From positions 22,458-86,457 of the forward strand of contig JAUIGN010000007.1 of assembly GCA_030430075.1 (NCBI GenBank): DNA of 64,000 nt, written 5' to 3'. The notes beneath the pieces were generated by a model. It searched no databases and had not been told where the DNA came from. It saw only the letters and a program-made list of their open reading frames with translations. Both the position numbers and the translations under genes were made by a program. Origin of the DNA: a bacterium (lineage in GTDB: Bacteria; Planctomycetota; Planctomycetia; Pirellulales; Pirellulaceae). Within the stretch, counting starts at the first letter, position 1. Each line of letters starts with the position of its first letter. This document shows, in pieces, positions 42,005 through 50,938 of this stretch.

Positions 42005-42135
42005 GCCTGAGGCGCCGCGCATGTCAGGCCGTACGGGCTCGCCCGCGGTTTGCTCGGCGATCAACAGGACCGTGTGCTAACGCCCGACGGCCGATGAATG
42101 ATCCGGGCGGACGCTCAGCGGCTGATGAGCGATCG
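42005..42135 (+). repeat. Intergenic repeat family II, copy c
   Basis: GTGCTAACGCCCGACGGCCG and ATGA, then CGCTCAGCGGCTGATGA, after an opening GGCGCCGCGCATGTCAGGC like copy b. It lies between the esterase gene and the end of the symporter gene. Confidence 0.6.
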
Positions 42136-42165
42136 TCTACCCTCCTCCCGGGTCGTGACCAACCA

Positions 42166-44151
42166 CTACGGCGTCGGCTTCGCCGGCGGCTTGCCAAAAT
42201 ATTTCCTGACCAGTTCCGGCGATGGTGCCGGGGTGATCAGGGTCACGACATAAACCGTAATGAACGAGACCAGCAGGCCAAAGATGATCGGATCAAAGTT
42301 CATGATCCGGTAGGGGCGAAAGAAGCTGCCGTTGGCAAAGATCCCGCTGAAGTAAAGTGACAGGTGGGCCGCAAAGCCGGCCAACATACCGGCGATGCAA
42401 CCGTGGGCATTCGCGCGAGGCCAGTAGAGGGCGTAAACGACGGGCGCCAGGAAACATGCCGCCAGGCCGCTGCCGACATAGACAATGATGTCTTGCAGGA
42501 ACTGGGGCGGGTTGATCGCTCCGATCATCGCCGCCGTGCCGACGATCAAGGTGAACAGGTAACTGAGCCGTTTGATCAGCTTCTCTTCCGCAGCCGGATT
42601 GATGTTGCGCTGGTAGATGTCGCGCACCAGGGCCGACGAGATCATCAGCAGAAAACTGTCCACGGTCGACATTACCGCGGCGAACGGCGCTGCCACCAGG
42701 AGACCGGCCAGCCAGGCGATGCCCGCGTTCTCGCTCAGGAAGACCGCCATCGCCGGCATGATCCGATCCGATTCGGCTTCCATGCCAGGAATCAGCAAAC
42801 GCGCACAACAGAAGATGATCACCAGGGGGAAGTAGATCGCCGAGTAATACATGGCGACGGTGAAAATCGATAGACGCAGCGTCCGGGCATCCTTGAACGC
42901 CATCAGGCGGACCATGTTGCTGGGTTGGCCGGACCCGGAAATGGCCCACATAAAGAAGAACGAGATCGCCAGGCTGACCGGCAGGAATCCATTGACATCC
43001 GTTGCGCTCGGGCCTGGCGCGGAAACGTAGGCGCCGGCATGGGAAGGGTCCGAGCCGTATTGGTAGGGAGTCGTATCCACGTCGGTGACGTCGATTTCCG
43101 GGTCGAGGTCGGACGCGGTGAGCTGGTTCATCTTGCGCGAGATGTCGCCGGCTGCAGTCAATTCGAGGATTCCAATGTCGGCAACTTCGGTCTGACCGGC
43201 AGGAATCATCACCAGGTCGGTTAGCCGCAACAGACGCTGCTCGCCGGACTCGCCGGTAAACGGCAACCATGTGTCACTTCGCAACGTGGTGTCGCGATCC
43301 CGTGCCGCGGTGAGTCGCAGGGTCGCGGTGCCTGCTTGCGGCGGCGTCATCTTCGCCATTTCCCGTGTCGAGTATTCCAGCCCACTTTCGCCGGAAGGGG
43401 CCAGCTTGCCGACCTGGTAGAGGGCGAGCGGCAACATGATCATGACGCCGCAGACCATGACGACGCCTTGCATCACGTCGGTCCAGACAACCGCATGGAA
43501 ACCGCCATAAGTGGTGTAGATGATGACCGCCACACCAAACGTAAACAGGCAGAGCAGGTAGCCGGCCTTGACGCCTTCGAAAATCCCACCGGTCTCGGTC
43601 ATCGAGCTGAACAGGCGAATCGAGACGGTATGAAACATGTCGACGTCTGCCAGCAGCGTTTGCAGAATCAGGGCGCCCGCCTTGAACTGGGCAACCAGAT
43701 TGAAAGACATGAAGAAGACGATCAACGAAACGGCCAGGAGGCCAAAGTACTTGTTGTGAAAGCGGTCGCGCATCACGTCCGGGACGGTGATCGAGCCGGA
43801 AATTCGGGCGACTTGATTCAAACGCTTGCCCAGCAGGCCCATGGTGCAAATTGGTACGACCATGTAGCTGCCGATCCAGAGGGCGAGGACCCAGCCGTGG
43901 GTATAGATCTTGGACGGGAATCCGGTGAAACTGCCTCCCGACGAGCTGGTGGCCGCAAACGTCAGGGCAAAGGCCCAGACCCCCAGGCTGCGGCTGCCGA
44001 GGAAGTACTCGCTCATGAAGCTCTTGCTTTGCAGCAGGCGGTTCGACAGCCAGGCGATACCGAAGACCGCCAGGGTGTAGAGGCAGAACGTCAACAGTGC
44101 TGAATTGGATCCGGCGGCGAACGTGGTTCCCGCATTAAGGAATGTTTCCAT
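42166..44151 (-). CDS. Sodium:solute symporter (SSS family) with a large internal insert
   Basis: 661 residues from ATG 44151, whose A is also the last base of the upstream stop. Twelve to thirteen TM segments are visible. The SSS signatures are EYFLGSRSLGVWAFALTFAATSSSGGSFTGFPSK in the first third, GGFHAVVWTDVMQGVVM, and AAPFAAVMSTVDSFLLMISSALVRDIY in the eighth helix, with the sodium-site Ser/Thr residues. Between TM helices at about residues 260 and 395 lies a soluble insert of some 130 residues, rich in Thr/Asp (TATLRLTAARDRDTTLR, IDVTDVDTTPYQYG), which ordinary PanF/PutP-type symporters lack. The small membrane protein encoded just upstream supports a two-subunit transporter. The substrate is unknown; the insert may bind it or a partner. 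Confidence 0.88.
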   Translation of the reverse strand: METFLNAGTTFAAGSNSALLTFCLYTLAVFGIAWLSNRLLQSKSFMSEYFLGSRSLGVWAFALTFAATSSSGGSFTGFPSKIYTHGWVLALWIGSYMVVPICTMGLLGKRLNQVARISGSITVPDVMRDRFHNKYFGLLAVSLIVFFMSFNLVAQFKAGALILQTLLADVDMFHTVSIRLFSSMTETGGIFEGVKAGYLLCLFTFGVAVIIYTTYGGFHAVVWTDVMQGVVMVCGVMIMLPLALYQVGKLAPSGESGLEYSTREMAKMTPPQAGTATLRLTAARDRDTTLRSDTWLPFTGESGEQRLLRLTDLVMIPAGQTEVADIGILELTAAGDISRKMNQLTASDLDPEIDVTDVDTTPYQYGSDPSHAGAYVSAPGPSATDVNGFLPVSLAISFFFMWAISGSGQPSNMVRLMAFKDARTLRLSIFTVAMYYSAIYFPLVIIFCCARLLIPGMEAESDRIMPAMAVFLSENAGIAWLAGLLVAAPFAAVMSTVDSFLLMISSALVRDIYQRNINPAAEEKLIKRLSYLFTLIVGTAAMIGAINPPQFLQDIIVYVGSGLAACFLAPVVYALYWPRANAHGCIAGMLAGFAAHLSLYFSGIFANGSFFRPYRIMNFDPIIFGLLVSFITVYVVTLITPAPSPELVRKYFGKPPAKPTP

Positions 44152-44519
44152 CAGGCTCCCCCTCCATCTTGGGTCTGCCTGGCAGCGGCCCGCATCTCCG
44201 CCAGTTCTTCCTCGATGTCGGCGCCCTCATGCGCTTCACCCAGCGGATCGTCCTGCATGTAGAAGAAACAGAACCAGATCGTAAAGATGTCCGCCACCAC
44301 CCAGGGGATGAAAACGCCCCAGAACAGCCAGGTCGGGATGCCGATGGTCAGGCTGAGCGTACTCGGGTCGACGTTCTGGCCGTACCCTTGGAAGTAGCAG
44401 AACGGGACAACCCAGATGATCGCCGTTACCCAGATGCAGAAGATGACGATCGCCTCGCGTCGCGAGTGGAGAAAGACCGGATCGTATTCAATATCCGGAT
44501 CCATATCAGGCTTGTTCAT
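44151..44519 (-). CDS. Small membrane subunit of the symporter
   Basis: 122 residues from ATG 44519. An acidic start (MDPDIEYDPVFLHSRREA) is followed by two TM helices (AIVIFCIWVTAIIWVVPFCYF and IPTWLFWGVFIPWVVADIFT) and an acidic coiled tail (EEELAEMRAAARQ). The IPxWxFWGVxxPW pattern resembles the small partners of SSS transporters (DUF997/YhdT or Na_symport_sm). Its stop shares one base with the start of the symporter gene, so the two are translationally coupled. It probably stabilises or tunes that transporter. Confidence 0.8.
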   Translation of the reverse strand: MNKPDMDPDIEYDPVFLHSRREAIVIFCIWVTAIIWVVPFCYFQGYGQNVDPSTLSLTIGIPTWLFWGVFIPWVVADIFTIWFCFFYMQDDPLGEAHEGADIEEELAEMRAAARQTQDGGGA

Positions 44520-44734
44520 CGCTGGTGGACTTTCTGTCGATGGGGTGGGCAACTCAGGTGGGCGACCCGGGCGGGGTCGTATATGCCGTGCATACAGCGA
44601 GCCCCAATTCTATGAGGTCGGCGACACTGATTACAACCAAGCGCGACAAGAACGCCGGTGGGCGACAGGCTAAAGAAAGCGCCGAGTGCCGCGACGGTCA
44701 TCCCGGCGCGGCTGCCAATGGCGCGACGGTTTGT

Positions 44735-45298
44735 TCAGGCGGTCGAGGCGAACTGGGCTAGATCGAAATTGCTGCCGGTCTGGACGAGCACGCCGAAGCG
44801 ACGCCGCGGATCGGGTTCGGCAGCGAATGTCGCATTACCGTGGCCCAGCAGAGACTGCAGGAACGTAGCAATATCGGCCTGGCAGGAAGCCAGCGTTTCA
44901 GGGATGTTGGGCGCCAGAGCCCGATCGTTGATGAAGAGCTGAAACTCCTGGCGGCTGAACTTGAGCCCGGGGAGTTCGCTTTCCAGGCGGGTGCAAGCGG
45001 TTGCCGCTGCACGAAATGCCTGCAGGAAACGGTCGGCGTTGGAGCCTTCCGTGGGCGCCTTGCGATTGTACAGCAGCCCCCACCGCGATTGGGCCTGGTC
45101 CATGGCGTAGTCGGCTTGAAGACCCACCAAGACAACGCCGGGGCCCGCTGGTACGTGCCGGTAGTCGGCAACGTCGATCAACAGTTCGTCACAAGACTGC
45201 TCGGCGGTCCAGCTATGGAAGATGTTGATGAACTGCTCGGGGTCAACCGACAGGTCGCCCTCAACGAAGATCTTGACGTTTACGTGTTGCAGTTCCAT
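44735..45298 (-). CDS. Unknown protein upstream of the symporter genes
   Basis: 187 residues from ATG 45298 (MELQHVNVKIFVEGDLSVDPEQFINIFHSWTA). It looks like a compact alpha/beta protein with LLIDVADYRHVPAGPGVVLVGLQADYAMD as the best-ordered block and a helical second half (ADRFLQAFRAAATACTRLE). The VPAGPGVVLVGLQADY segment suggests recognition of an anionic group but is not a known motif. No signal or TM segment. Direction is the same as the symporter pair, but 215 bases separate them. Family not recognised. Confidence 0.65.
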   Translation of the reverse strand: MELQHVNVKIFVEGDLSVDPEQFINIFHSWTAEQSCDELLIDVADYRHVPAGPGVVLVGLQADYAMDQAQSRWGLLYNRKAPTEGSNADRFLQAFRAAATACTRLESELPGLKFSRQEFQLFINDRALAPNIPETLASCQADIATFLQSLLGHGNATFAAEPDPRRRFGVLVQTGSNFDLAQFASTA

Positions 45299-45428
45299 GC
45301 TCGGGTTGTTCTCGTGGATCGAATGTCGTAGTGGGGCGGGGATTCGTCAGTTACCGGGTTGGCTGTGCGATCGCCGTGTTCTTTGCCTCGCGGCCGGTCG
45401 TTTGGGTTGCGGCACGTACCGCCGCGTG

Positions 45429-45476
45429 CGCGGTAGTGTGCCAGTGCGGTAGTGTGCTGGTGCGGTAGTGTGCTGG
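45429..45476. repeat. Three tandem 16-base units
   Basis: GCGGTAGTGTGCTGGT three times in a row (the first with CCAGT at its end), followed by GCG. It lies between the 187-residue gene and the end of the sulfite reductase gene; the rest of 45299-45569 shows nothing else. Confidence 0.75.
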
Positions 45477-45569
45477 TGCGTCGACGGCTGACCGGAGCGA
45501 GTGAGACGATTACTTCGTTTGACCTTCTGATCTTTGCTTGGGTTCGCATGTTCCCCCGGCGAACCGCAC

Positions 45570-47834
45570 TCATGTGGCCGCCGGCTCGCTCCGCAGGCGG
45601 TTGTAGCAACTGTGGACTGCCTCCACAAACAGTTGCGCTTCTTCGATGGTGTGATGTGCGGTGTCCTCGGTTGCCGGAGTGTCGGCCCGATCATGGATGG
45701 CAAAAAAGTAGTCGGCGAATTTGGGGCCGGCGAACGGGTCGAAGAAGATCTCCGTGTCGTAGAACCGCTCCTTGAATTCTTCGACAATCTCCTCCGGATC
45801 GTTGGAGACGTCGTCGTACTGCATCTGGACGAGTGCCTTGGCAGATCGCAACATCGCCTCGTAAGCGTCCTTTCCGGCCTGTGCGGGATTGCCGCCTTCC
45901 AGTTGCAGCTGGGCGCCGAAGACCATTCGTTCCGCACCAGCCATCTCGAATTCATACTGGGTGACGACTTCGCCGGCGCATTCACCCTTGCCGATATCGC
46001 CCAGGCTGTATTGGCGCGGGTCGGACCAGTCCGAATAGAAATTGGGGTCTTGTTCCGGGGTCGGCGCGTTGCTCGTCAAGTCATCCAGGACTTCGCGAAT
46101 GGGTCCCTTGCCGACGCGTTTTACGAACGCCACAAACCGCTCGTCTTTTTCTCGCCGTGCGAGGTACATTTCCGTGATCCGGTCGAGGGCATCTGGAACC
46201 CGCTTCGAAGGGATGGCCACGATTGGCAGTCCGTACGAGCCGCCGTTCTCTTCCCACTGTCCTCCCAGGACAACTTGAAAGTGGGGCACCTTGAATCCCT
46301 GGAATGTCCGGCTGACACCATAAAAGCCGATGTCGGCAACGTGGTGCTGGCCGCAACTATTGAAGCAGCCGCTCACCTTGATATGCAGATTCTGGATCGC
46401 TTGATCCATCTGAAAGCTCTTCTCTGCCAGCCGATTGCGGAGCTCGGCCGTCAACCCGCGCGACGAGGAGATGCCCAGTTTGCAGGTGTCGGTTCCAGGG
46501 CAGGTCACGATATCCAGAATGTTGCTGGCCCCGGGCTGGCTGAGACCGGCGGCATCCAAAGCCGCATAAAGGGCCGGAATGTCCGCTTTACTGACCCAGC
46601 GGATCACGAAATTCTGCTCGACCGTGGTCCGCACGGTGTCATTGGTAAATTGACGGACGATATCGGCCAGGCTCCGCGTCTGGTCTGCTGTCAGGTCACC
46701 CAACGGCAGCGCGACGGTTACCGTGACATAGCCGGCCTGCCGCTGCTCACGCAGGTTGGTCCTTAGCCAATGTGTATAGCGGGGGTCGTTGCCGGCGTCC
46801 TCGGGCAGCTCGCCCGGTGGCTGTTTGGCGGATTCGGACCCTTCGTCGACATGTGCCAGGTAGTCGGTCCACCGCGGATCTTCTTTCAAGGTGGCCCGTT
46901 CCTTCCGGACCTCTTCCGTGAACTTCTCCATTCCCCATTTTTCAATCAGGAACTTCATTCTGGCACGGCTGCGCATCTTCTTTTCACCGTGGCGGCCGAA
47001 GACACGAGCAATCGCCTGGGCAATCGGCAGGAGTTCTTCCGGCGGCAGGAACTCGTCAAACAACTTGGCTTGTCGCGGAACGGCGCCCAGGCCGCCGCCC
47101 ACCACCAGCCGGAAGCCCCGTTTCTGCTGGCCGTCGACGTCGCGGGTTTCCGCAATCAGGCCCATGTCATGCATGCCGGCCAGTCCGCAAGCATGCTGGG
47201 CACACCCGCTGAACGACGGCTTGAATTTGCGGCCGAAGTTCTGGGCGTCCGGATGGCCCAACAGAAAGTGGGTCAAGGCATGGGCGTAGGGCGTGACGTC
47301 GAACGCCTCGTCGGGGCAGACGCCGGCGAACGGGCAACCGCAGATGTTGCGGACCGAATTGCCGCACGCTTCACGTGTCGTAATCCCCACCGCCGCCAGG
47401 CGTCGCATCAGGGCCGGCGTGTCCTCGATGTGAATGAAGTGCAGCTGGAAATCCTGCCGCGTCGTGATATGCACGATGCCGTCCGAGTACTCCTCGGCCA
47501 GGTCAGCCATCGCTTCGAGCTGCTCGGCATTCACGCCGCCGTACGGGATCTTGATCCGCTGCATCCCCGGGGCGTCCCAGACCGTGTGGGGACCTTTCGT
47601 GTATTTCTCCTCGAATGCCAGCGTCTGGCTCTGGCTGCCGTCGTGCCGCTGGCCGTTGTCGTAACGCTGCCCGTAGGTGCCACGCCGAAGTCGAGTTTCA
47701 GCGAATACTTTCTCGTCGACTTTGTCCTGCTGACGCAGCTCGATTTCCGTCTCAAACGTGTCAATCTCCTCCGCCAGTTGGGCAGCCAGTTGACTGTCGA
47801 GCCGGTCCTTCCAAAGTCCGTTACTAGCCTTCAT
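45570..47834 (-). CDS. Ferredoxin-type sulfite/nitrite reductase with a carboxyl-terminal helical extension
   Basis: 754 residues from ATG 47834, with AGGAG eight bases upstream; a longer frame to 47861 is unlikely. Two pairs of ferredoxin-like half domains are present, with IPYGGVNAEQLEAMADLAEEYSDGIVHITTRQDFQLHFI in the first. The siroheme-[4Fe-4S] ligands are in TCPGTDTCKLG and SGCFNSCGQHH. This is the six-electron reductase that turns sulfite to sulfide or nitrite to ammonia. The divergent cysteine synthase gene next to it favours sulfite. The carboxyl end has about 130 extra residues (QYEFEMAGAERMVFGAQLQLE...HSCYNRL), helical and HEPN-like in look, absent from standard enzymes of about 560-600 residues. 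Confidence 0.88.
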   Translation of the reverse strand: MKASNGLWKDRLDSQLAAQLAEEIDTFETEIELRQQDKVDEKVFAETRLRRGTYGQRYDNGQRHDGSQSQTLAFEEKYTKGPHTVWDAPGMQRIKIPYGGVNAEQLEAMADLAEEYSDGIVHITTRQDFQLHFIHIEDTPALMRRLAAVGITTREACGNSVRNICGCPFAGVCPDEAFDVTPYAHALTHFLLGHPDAQNFGRKFKPSFSGCAQHACGLAGMHDMGLIAETRDVDGQQKRGFRLVVGGGLGAVPRQAKLFDEFLPPEELLPIAQAIARVFGRHGEKKMRSRARMKFLIEKWGMEKFTEEVRKERATLKEDPRWTDYLAHVDEGSESAKQPPGELPEDAGNDPRYTHWLRTNLREQRQAGYVTVTVALPLGDLTADQTRSLADIVRQFTNDTVRTTVEQNFVIRWVSKADIPALYAALDAAGLSQPGASNILDIVTCPGTDTCKLGISSSRGLTAELRNRLAEKSFQMDQAIQNLHIKVSGCFNSCGQHHVADIGFYGVSRTFQGFKVPHFQVVLGGQWEENGGSYGLPIVAIPSKRVPDALDRITEMYLARREKDERFVAFVKRVGKGPIREVLDDLTSNAPTPEQDPNFYSDWSDPRQYSLGDIGKGECAGEVVTQYEFEMAGAERMVFGAQLQLEGGNPAQAGKDAYEAMLRSAKALVQMQYDDVSNDPEEIVEEFKERFYDTEIFFDPFAGPKFADYFFAIHDRADTPATEDTAHHTIEEAQLFVEAVHSCYNRLRSEPAAT

Positions 47835-48097
47835 AAGTGGCTCCTGTGGCCGATTTTGCAAGATCAGTGAAGCTTATCAGAACCCGGATCTGCAGGCAAT
47901 TGCGGCGATATTGTGCGTGCGACCAGAAATCGGCGGCCTGCGAACCGTGCCGCGATTGGCGAAATGCCTGACACCCATGAGACACCGAATGGAGCCAAGT
48001 TCGCGCGGTCCCCGACGGGCCGCCTGATTCCGGGCTTCATGTCGGGTCAGTTCGGGGTTGACGTCGTTCTCGTTCCCTACACGCCTGGGACCCGTTT

Positions 48098-48106
48098 TGC
48101 TATAGT
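48098..48106 (+). promoter_or_regulatory. Extended -10 placing the start of transcription at the cysteine synthase ATG
   Basis: TGC-TATAGT with TATAGT at 48101-48106. The expected start, six to seven bases later, falls on or next to the ATG at 48114, so the mRNA may be leaderless. No Shine-Dalgarno precedes this ATG. A clear -35 is not seen. Confidence 0.35.
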
Positions 48107-48113
48107 CTTGACC

Positions 48114-49484
48114 ATGGAGTCCAACGATCATTCGCTGCGTGTCTACGACAACATGATGGGGATGCTCTCCAGCAGGGAGAACCCCACACCGATGGTGCGG
48201 CTGAACCGCGTCGTGCCGTTCAAGCACACTCAGGTTTATGCCAAGCTGGAGTGGTTTAACCCGTTCGGTGCCGTCAAGGATCGAGTCGCCGCGAACCTGA
48301 TTCAGGACGCCCAGTCGCGCGGCCAGTTGGAACCTGGAAAGCGTTTGGTGGAGGCAACTTCCGGTAACACCGGCATGGGCCTCGCCATGGTCGGCAATGC
48401 GTTGGGTTACACGCTAGAGTCACCCCTCTCGCAGGCAATTCCACTGGAGAAACGTACGGCCCTGCGGTTCTTCGGTGTCAACGTCGTGGAGCTCGACGAC
48501 ACCCTGTGCCCGGCGCCGGGCGCACCGGAAGGGGCGATCGCTCGAGCTCGCCAGACGGCCAGGGATGACGCTGCAGCCGTGCTCCTGGATCAATATGCCA
48601 ACGAAGCGAATCCCGACGGCCACTATCGTACGACCGGCCCGGAGATCTGGCGGCAGACTGAAGGGCAGGTGACGCATTTCGCCGCCGGGCTGGGGACCTG
48701 TGGGACAATCACCGGGACAGGCCGTTTCCTCAAGGAACAGGCCGATGTCAAGGTGCTGGGGATTTACCCCGAAGAAGGGCACGACATCCCGGGTGTCCGC
48801 AGCCAGCGCCAATTGCAACAGACGACCCTCTATCGTCCCGACGAGTACGACCAGGAAGTCGAGGTGACCAACCGCGAGGCGTACGATATGTGCCTGCGTT
48901 TGAATCGCGAAGAGTCGATCATCGCCGGCCCCAGCTCGGGCATGGCCCTGGTCGGGGCACTGCGGATGGTGCCCGACGAGCCGGGCAATGTGCTGGTCGT
49001 CATCTTCCCTGATGACATCTTTAAGTATGCGTCGTCGATTTGCCGCCACTTCCCGGCGCTCTGCCCTTCCACGCAGGATGCAGCTTCGGCCGCGCCGAGT
49101 GCCCACGAGCAATTGTTCGCGGAGATGATCGAGAATCTCAAGAATCCGCATGATTCGGTACGGGTTACCGTGTTGCGGAAAGAGCTCGAGGGGGACACGC
49201 CGCCGCTGGTCGTCGACGTCCGGCCCCAGGAGATGTTTGACGAAGTCCACATGGCGAACGCCGTAAATATCCCCCAGTCGGAACTGGCCCAACGGCTCGA
49301 CGATTTACCCGCCGAACGGGATGCCCCGATCGTGATGGTGTGCGGCATCGGAAAATTCTCCAAGCATACGACGCTGTACCTCAAATCGCTCGGCTACCGC
49401 AACGTCCGCAGCATGAAGGGCGGTATCGGCGAATGGGTTCGCAAAGGGCAGCCGACCCAGTCCCAGGGTGCGGGCCAGACCTGA
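48114..49484 (+). CDS. Cysteine synthase fused to a rhodanese domain
   Basis: 456 residues from ATG 48114. Residues 1-310 are a fold-type II PLP enzyme: PTPMVRLNRV, the PLP lysine in NPFGAVKDRVA, ATSGNTGMGLAM, the phosphate loop GLGTCGTITGTG and GPSSGMAL near the end. These are the CysK/CysM landmarks. Residues about 365-450 are a rhodanese domain (VVDVRPQEMFDEVHMANAVNIP) whose active cysteine is in VMVCGIGKFSK. The fusion would deliver or accept a sulfane sulfur at the site where O-acetylserine (or phosphoserine) becomes cysteine. The sulfite reductase gene is divergent from it, so sulfide made there can be used here. Confidence 0.88.
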   Translation: MESNDHSLRVYDNMMGMLSSRENPTPMVRLNRVVPFKHTQVYAKLEWFNPFGAVKDRVAANLIQDAQSRGQLEPGKRLVEATSGNTGMGLAMVGNALGYTLESPLSQAIPLEKRTALRFFGVNVVELDDTLCPAPGAPEGAIARARQTARDDAAAVLLDQYANEANPDGHYRTTGPEIWRQTEGQVTHFAAGLGTCGTITGTGRFLKEQADVKVLGIYPEEGHDIPGVRSQRQLQQTTLYRPDEYDQEVEVTNREAYDMCLRLNREESIIAGPSSGMALVGALRMVPDEPGNVLVVIFPDDIFKYASSICRHFPALCPSTQDAASAAPSAHEQLFAEMIENLKNPHDSVRVTVLRKELEGDTPPLVVDVRPQEMFDEVHMANAVNIPQSELAQRLDDLPAERDAPIVMVCGIGKFSKHTTLYLKSLGYRNVRSMKGGIGEWVRKGQPTQSQGAGQT

Positions 49485-49514
49485 TATGGCGTCGATCATT
49501 GAAAAGGATCTGCT

Positions 49515-50393
49515 GTGACTGCCCGAATTCTCGACGGCAAGGCGATCTCGGCCCGTATTCGCGAGGAGATTGCCGCGGACGTAGCCGAGTTCGTTCGGCT
49601 TCACCAGGTGACACCTTGCCTGGCCGCCGTATTGGTAGGCGAAGATCCGGCCAGCGAAGTCTATGTGCGCAACAAGCAACGGGCCTGTGAGAAAGCGGGC
49701 ATTCAGAGCCACCTTCATCGGCTGCCGGCGGATACCAGCGAAGCCCAATTGTTGGACCGCGTGCGCGCTTTGAACCAGGACCCGCAGGTTCACGGGATCT
49801 TGGTTCAATTGCCGCTTCCCCCGCAGATTCAGGAGACCAAGATCCTGGACGCGGTGAACCCGCTCAAGGACGTCGATGCATTCCACGCAGAAAACGTGGG
49901 GCTCGTTGTCCAGGGACGGGCCCGCTTCTTGCCCTGCACGCCCCATGGTGTGATGCAGATCCTGCACCGCAGCGAGATTCCCGTCGCCGGAAAGCATGTC
50001 GTGATCGTGGGCCGGAGTGAGATTGTCGGCAAGCCGCTGGCGAACATGCTGGTGCAACGGGATTCTCACTTGGGACCTCAGGCAGTCAACGGGACGGTGA
50101 CCATTTGCCACAGCCGGACAGCCGACCTGCCGACGGTCACGCGGGAAGCGGATATCCTGGTGGCGGCAATCGGCCAGGCCCGGTTGATTACGGCGGACAT
50201 GATCAAGCCGGGCGCCGTGATGATCGATGTCGGCATCAATCGTACGGAAGATGGCCTGGTGGGCGACATTGACTTTGCGGGCGTAGCGGACGTGGCCGCC
50301 GCGATCACCCCGGTACCCGGCGGCGTTGGTCCGTTGACCGTGACGATGTTGCTCCGCAATACCCTCACCGCTGCCGCCGCCCAGCAAGGTTAA
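49515..50393 (+). CDS. folD: Methylenetetrahydrofolate dehydrogenase/cyclohydrolase
   Basis: 292 residues from GTG 49515, 30 bases after the cysteine synthase stop. The FolD landmarks are all there: YVRNKQRACEKAGI (with the catalytic Lys in YxxxK), GILVQLPLP, NPLKDVDAFH, CTPHGVMQIL, the Rossmann loop VVIVGRSEIVGKPLANML and TPVPGGVGPLTVTML. It converts 5,10-methylene- to 5,10-methenyl- and 10-formyl-tetrahydrofolate with NADP. A few extra residues (HLGPQAVN) lie before the TVTICHS strand. The close spacing suggests co-transcription with the cysteine synthase gene, linking sulfur and one-carbon metabolism. Confidence 0.95.
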   Translation: MTARILDGKAISARIREEIAADVAEFVRLHQVTPCLAAVLVGEDPASEVYVRNKQRACEKAGIQSHLHRLPADTSEAQLLDRVRALNQDPQVHGILVQLPLPPQIQETKILDAVNPLKDVDAFHAENVGLVVQGRARFLPCTPHGVMQILHRSEIPVAGKHVVIVGRSEIVGKPLANMLVQRDSHLGPQAVNGTVTICHSRTADLPTVTREADILVAAIGQARLITADMIKPGAVMIDVGINRTEDGLVGDIDFAGVADVAAAITPVPGGVGPLTVTMLLRNTLTAAAAQQG

Positions 50394-50433
50394 GAACCGA
50401 GAGCACCACGCTACAGCGCGGCCCTCCAAAATC

Positions 50434-50636
50434 TGCTCGGTGCAAGTCCTCGACCCCCACTCCTGCTCGGCCGGTGCCGCCCATTCCTGCTCGGCGCAGG
50501 TCTCCCATTCCTGCTCGGCGCGTGTTTCGTGTTCCTGCTCGGCGCGTGTTTCGTGTTCCTGCTCGGCGCGTGTTTCGTGTTCTTGCTCGGCGCGGGTCTC
50601 CGACCCCGCCGAAACCGCCGACCGAAGGTCTCCAAT
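50434..50636 (-). repeat. Intergenic repeat family I, copy D (inverted)
   Basis: The same header as copies A-C read on the minus strand (complement at 50588-50636) with five to six 24-base units of the kind TGCTCGGCGCGTGTTTCGTG plus TTCC to its left. It lies between two convergent genes. The remaining part of 50394-50938 shows nothing I can support. Confidence 0.85.
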
Positions 50637-50938
50637 TCCCCTTCAGTCAAACTCATGCGTCATCGCAGCCACGCGATGCACAAACGTTTTCGGATCGACC
50701 AGCAGGAGCGAACCGGTTTTTCTCGTGCTCACGATTTACCCGCGGACTTGCCGAGCGAGCCCAAGTCATCGATCAATCGTTCAGCGTTTGCCCCCGGTTC
50801 CGCTGATCGCCGAGCCAACCAGACACCAACGCGTTCCGGCCCAGATGCGCGGCGATTTGGCCAGGTACCCTACCGACGATGGCGACACGCCGGCTTGCCG
50901 GGGATCGTTGCCGGTTTACGCATGAGCCGTGTTTGCCA

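Noticed and set aside
46770..47870. 366-codon plus-strand frame over the sulfite reductase gene
   Set aside because: The minus strand has unmistakable siroheme and cluster motifs; the plus frame is a codon-bias shadow.
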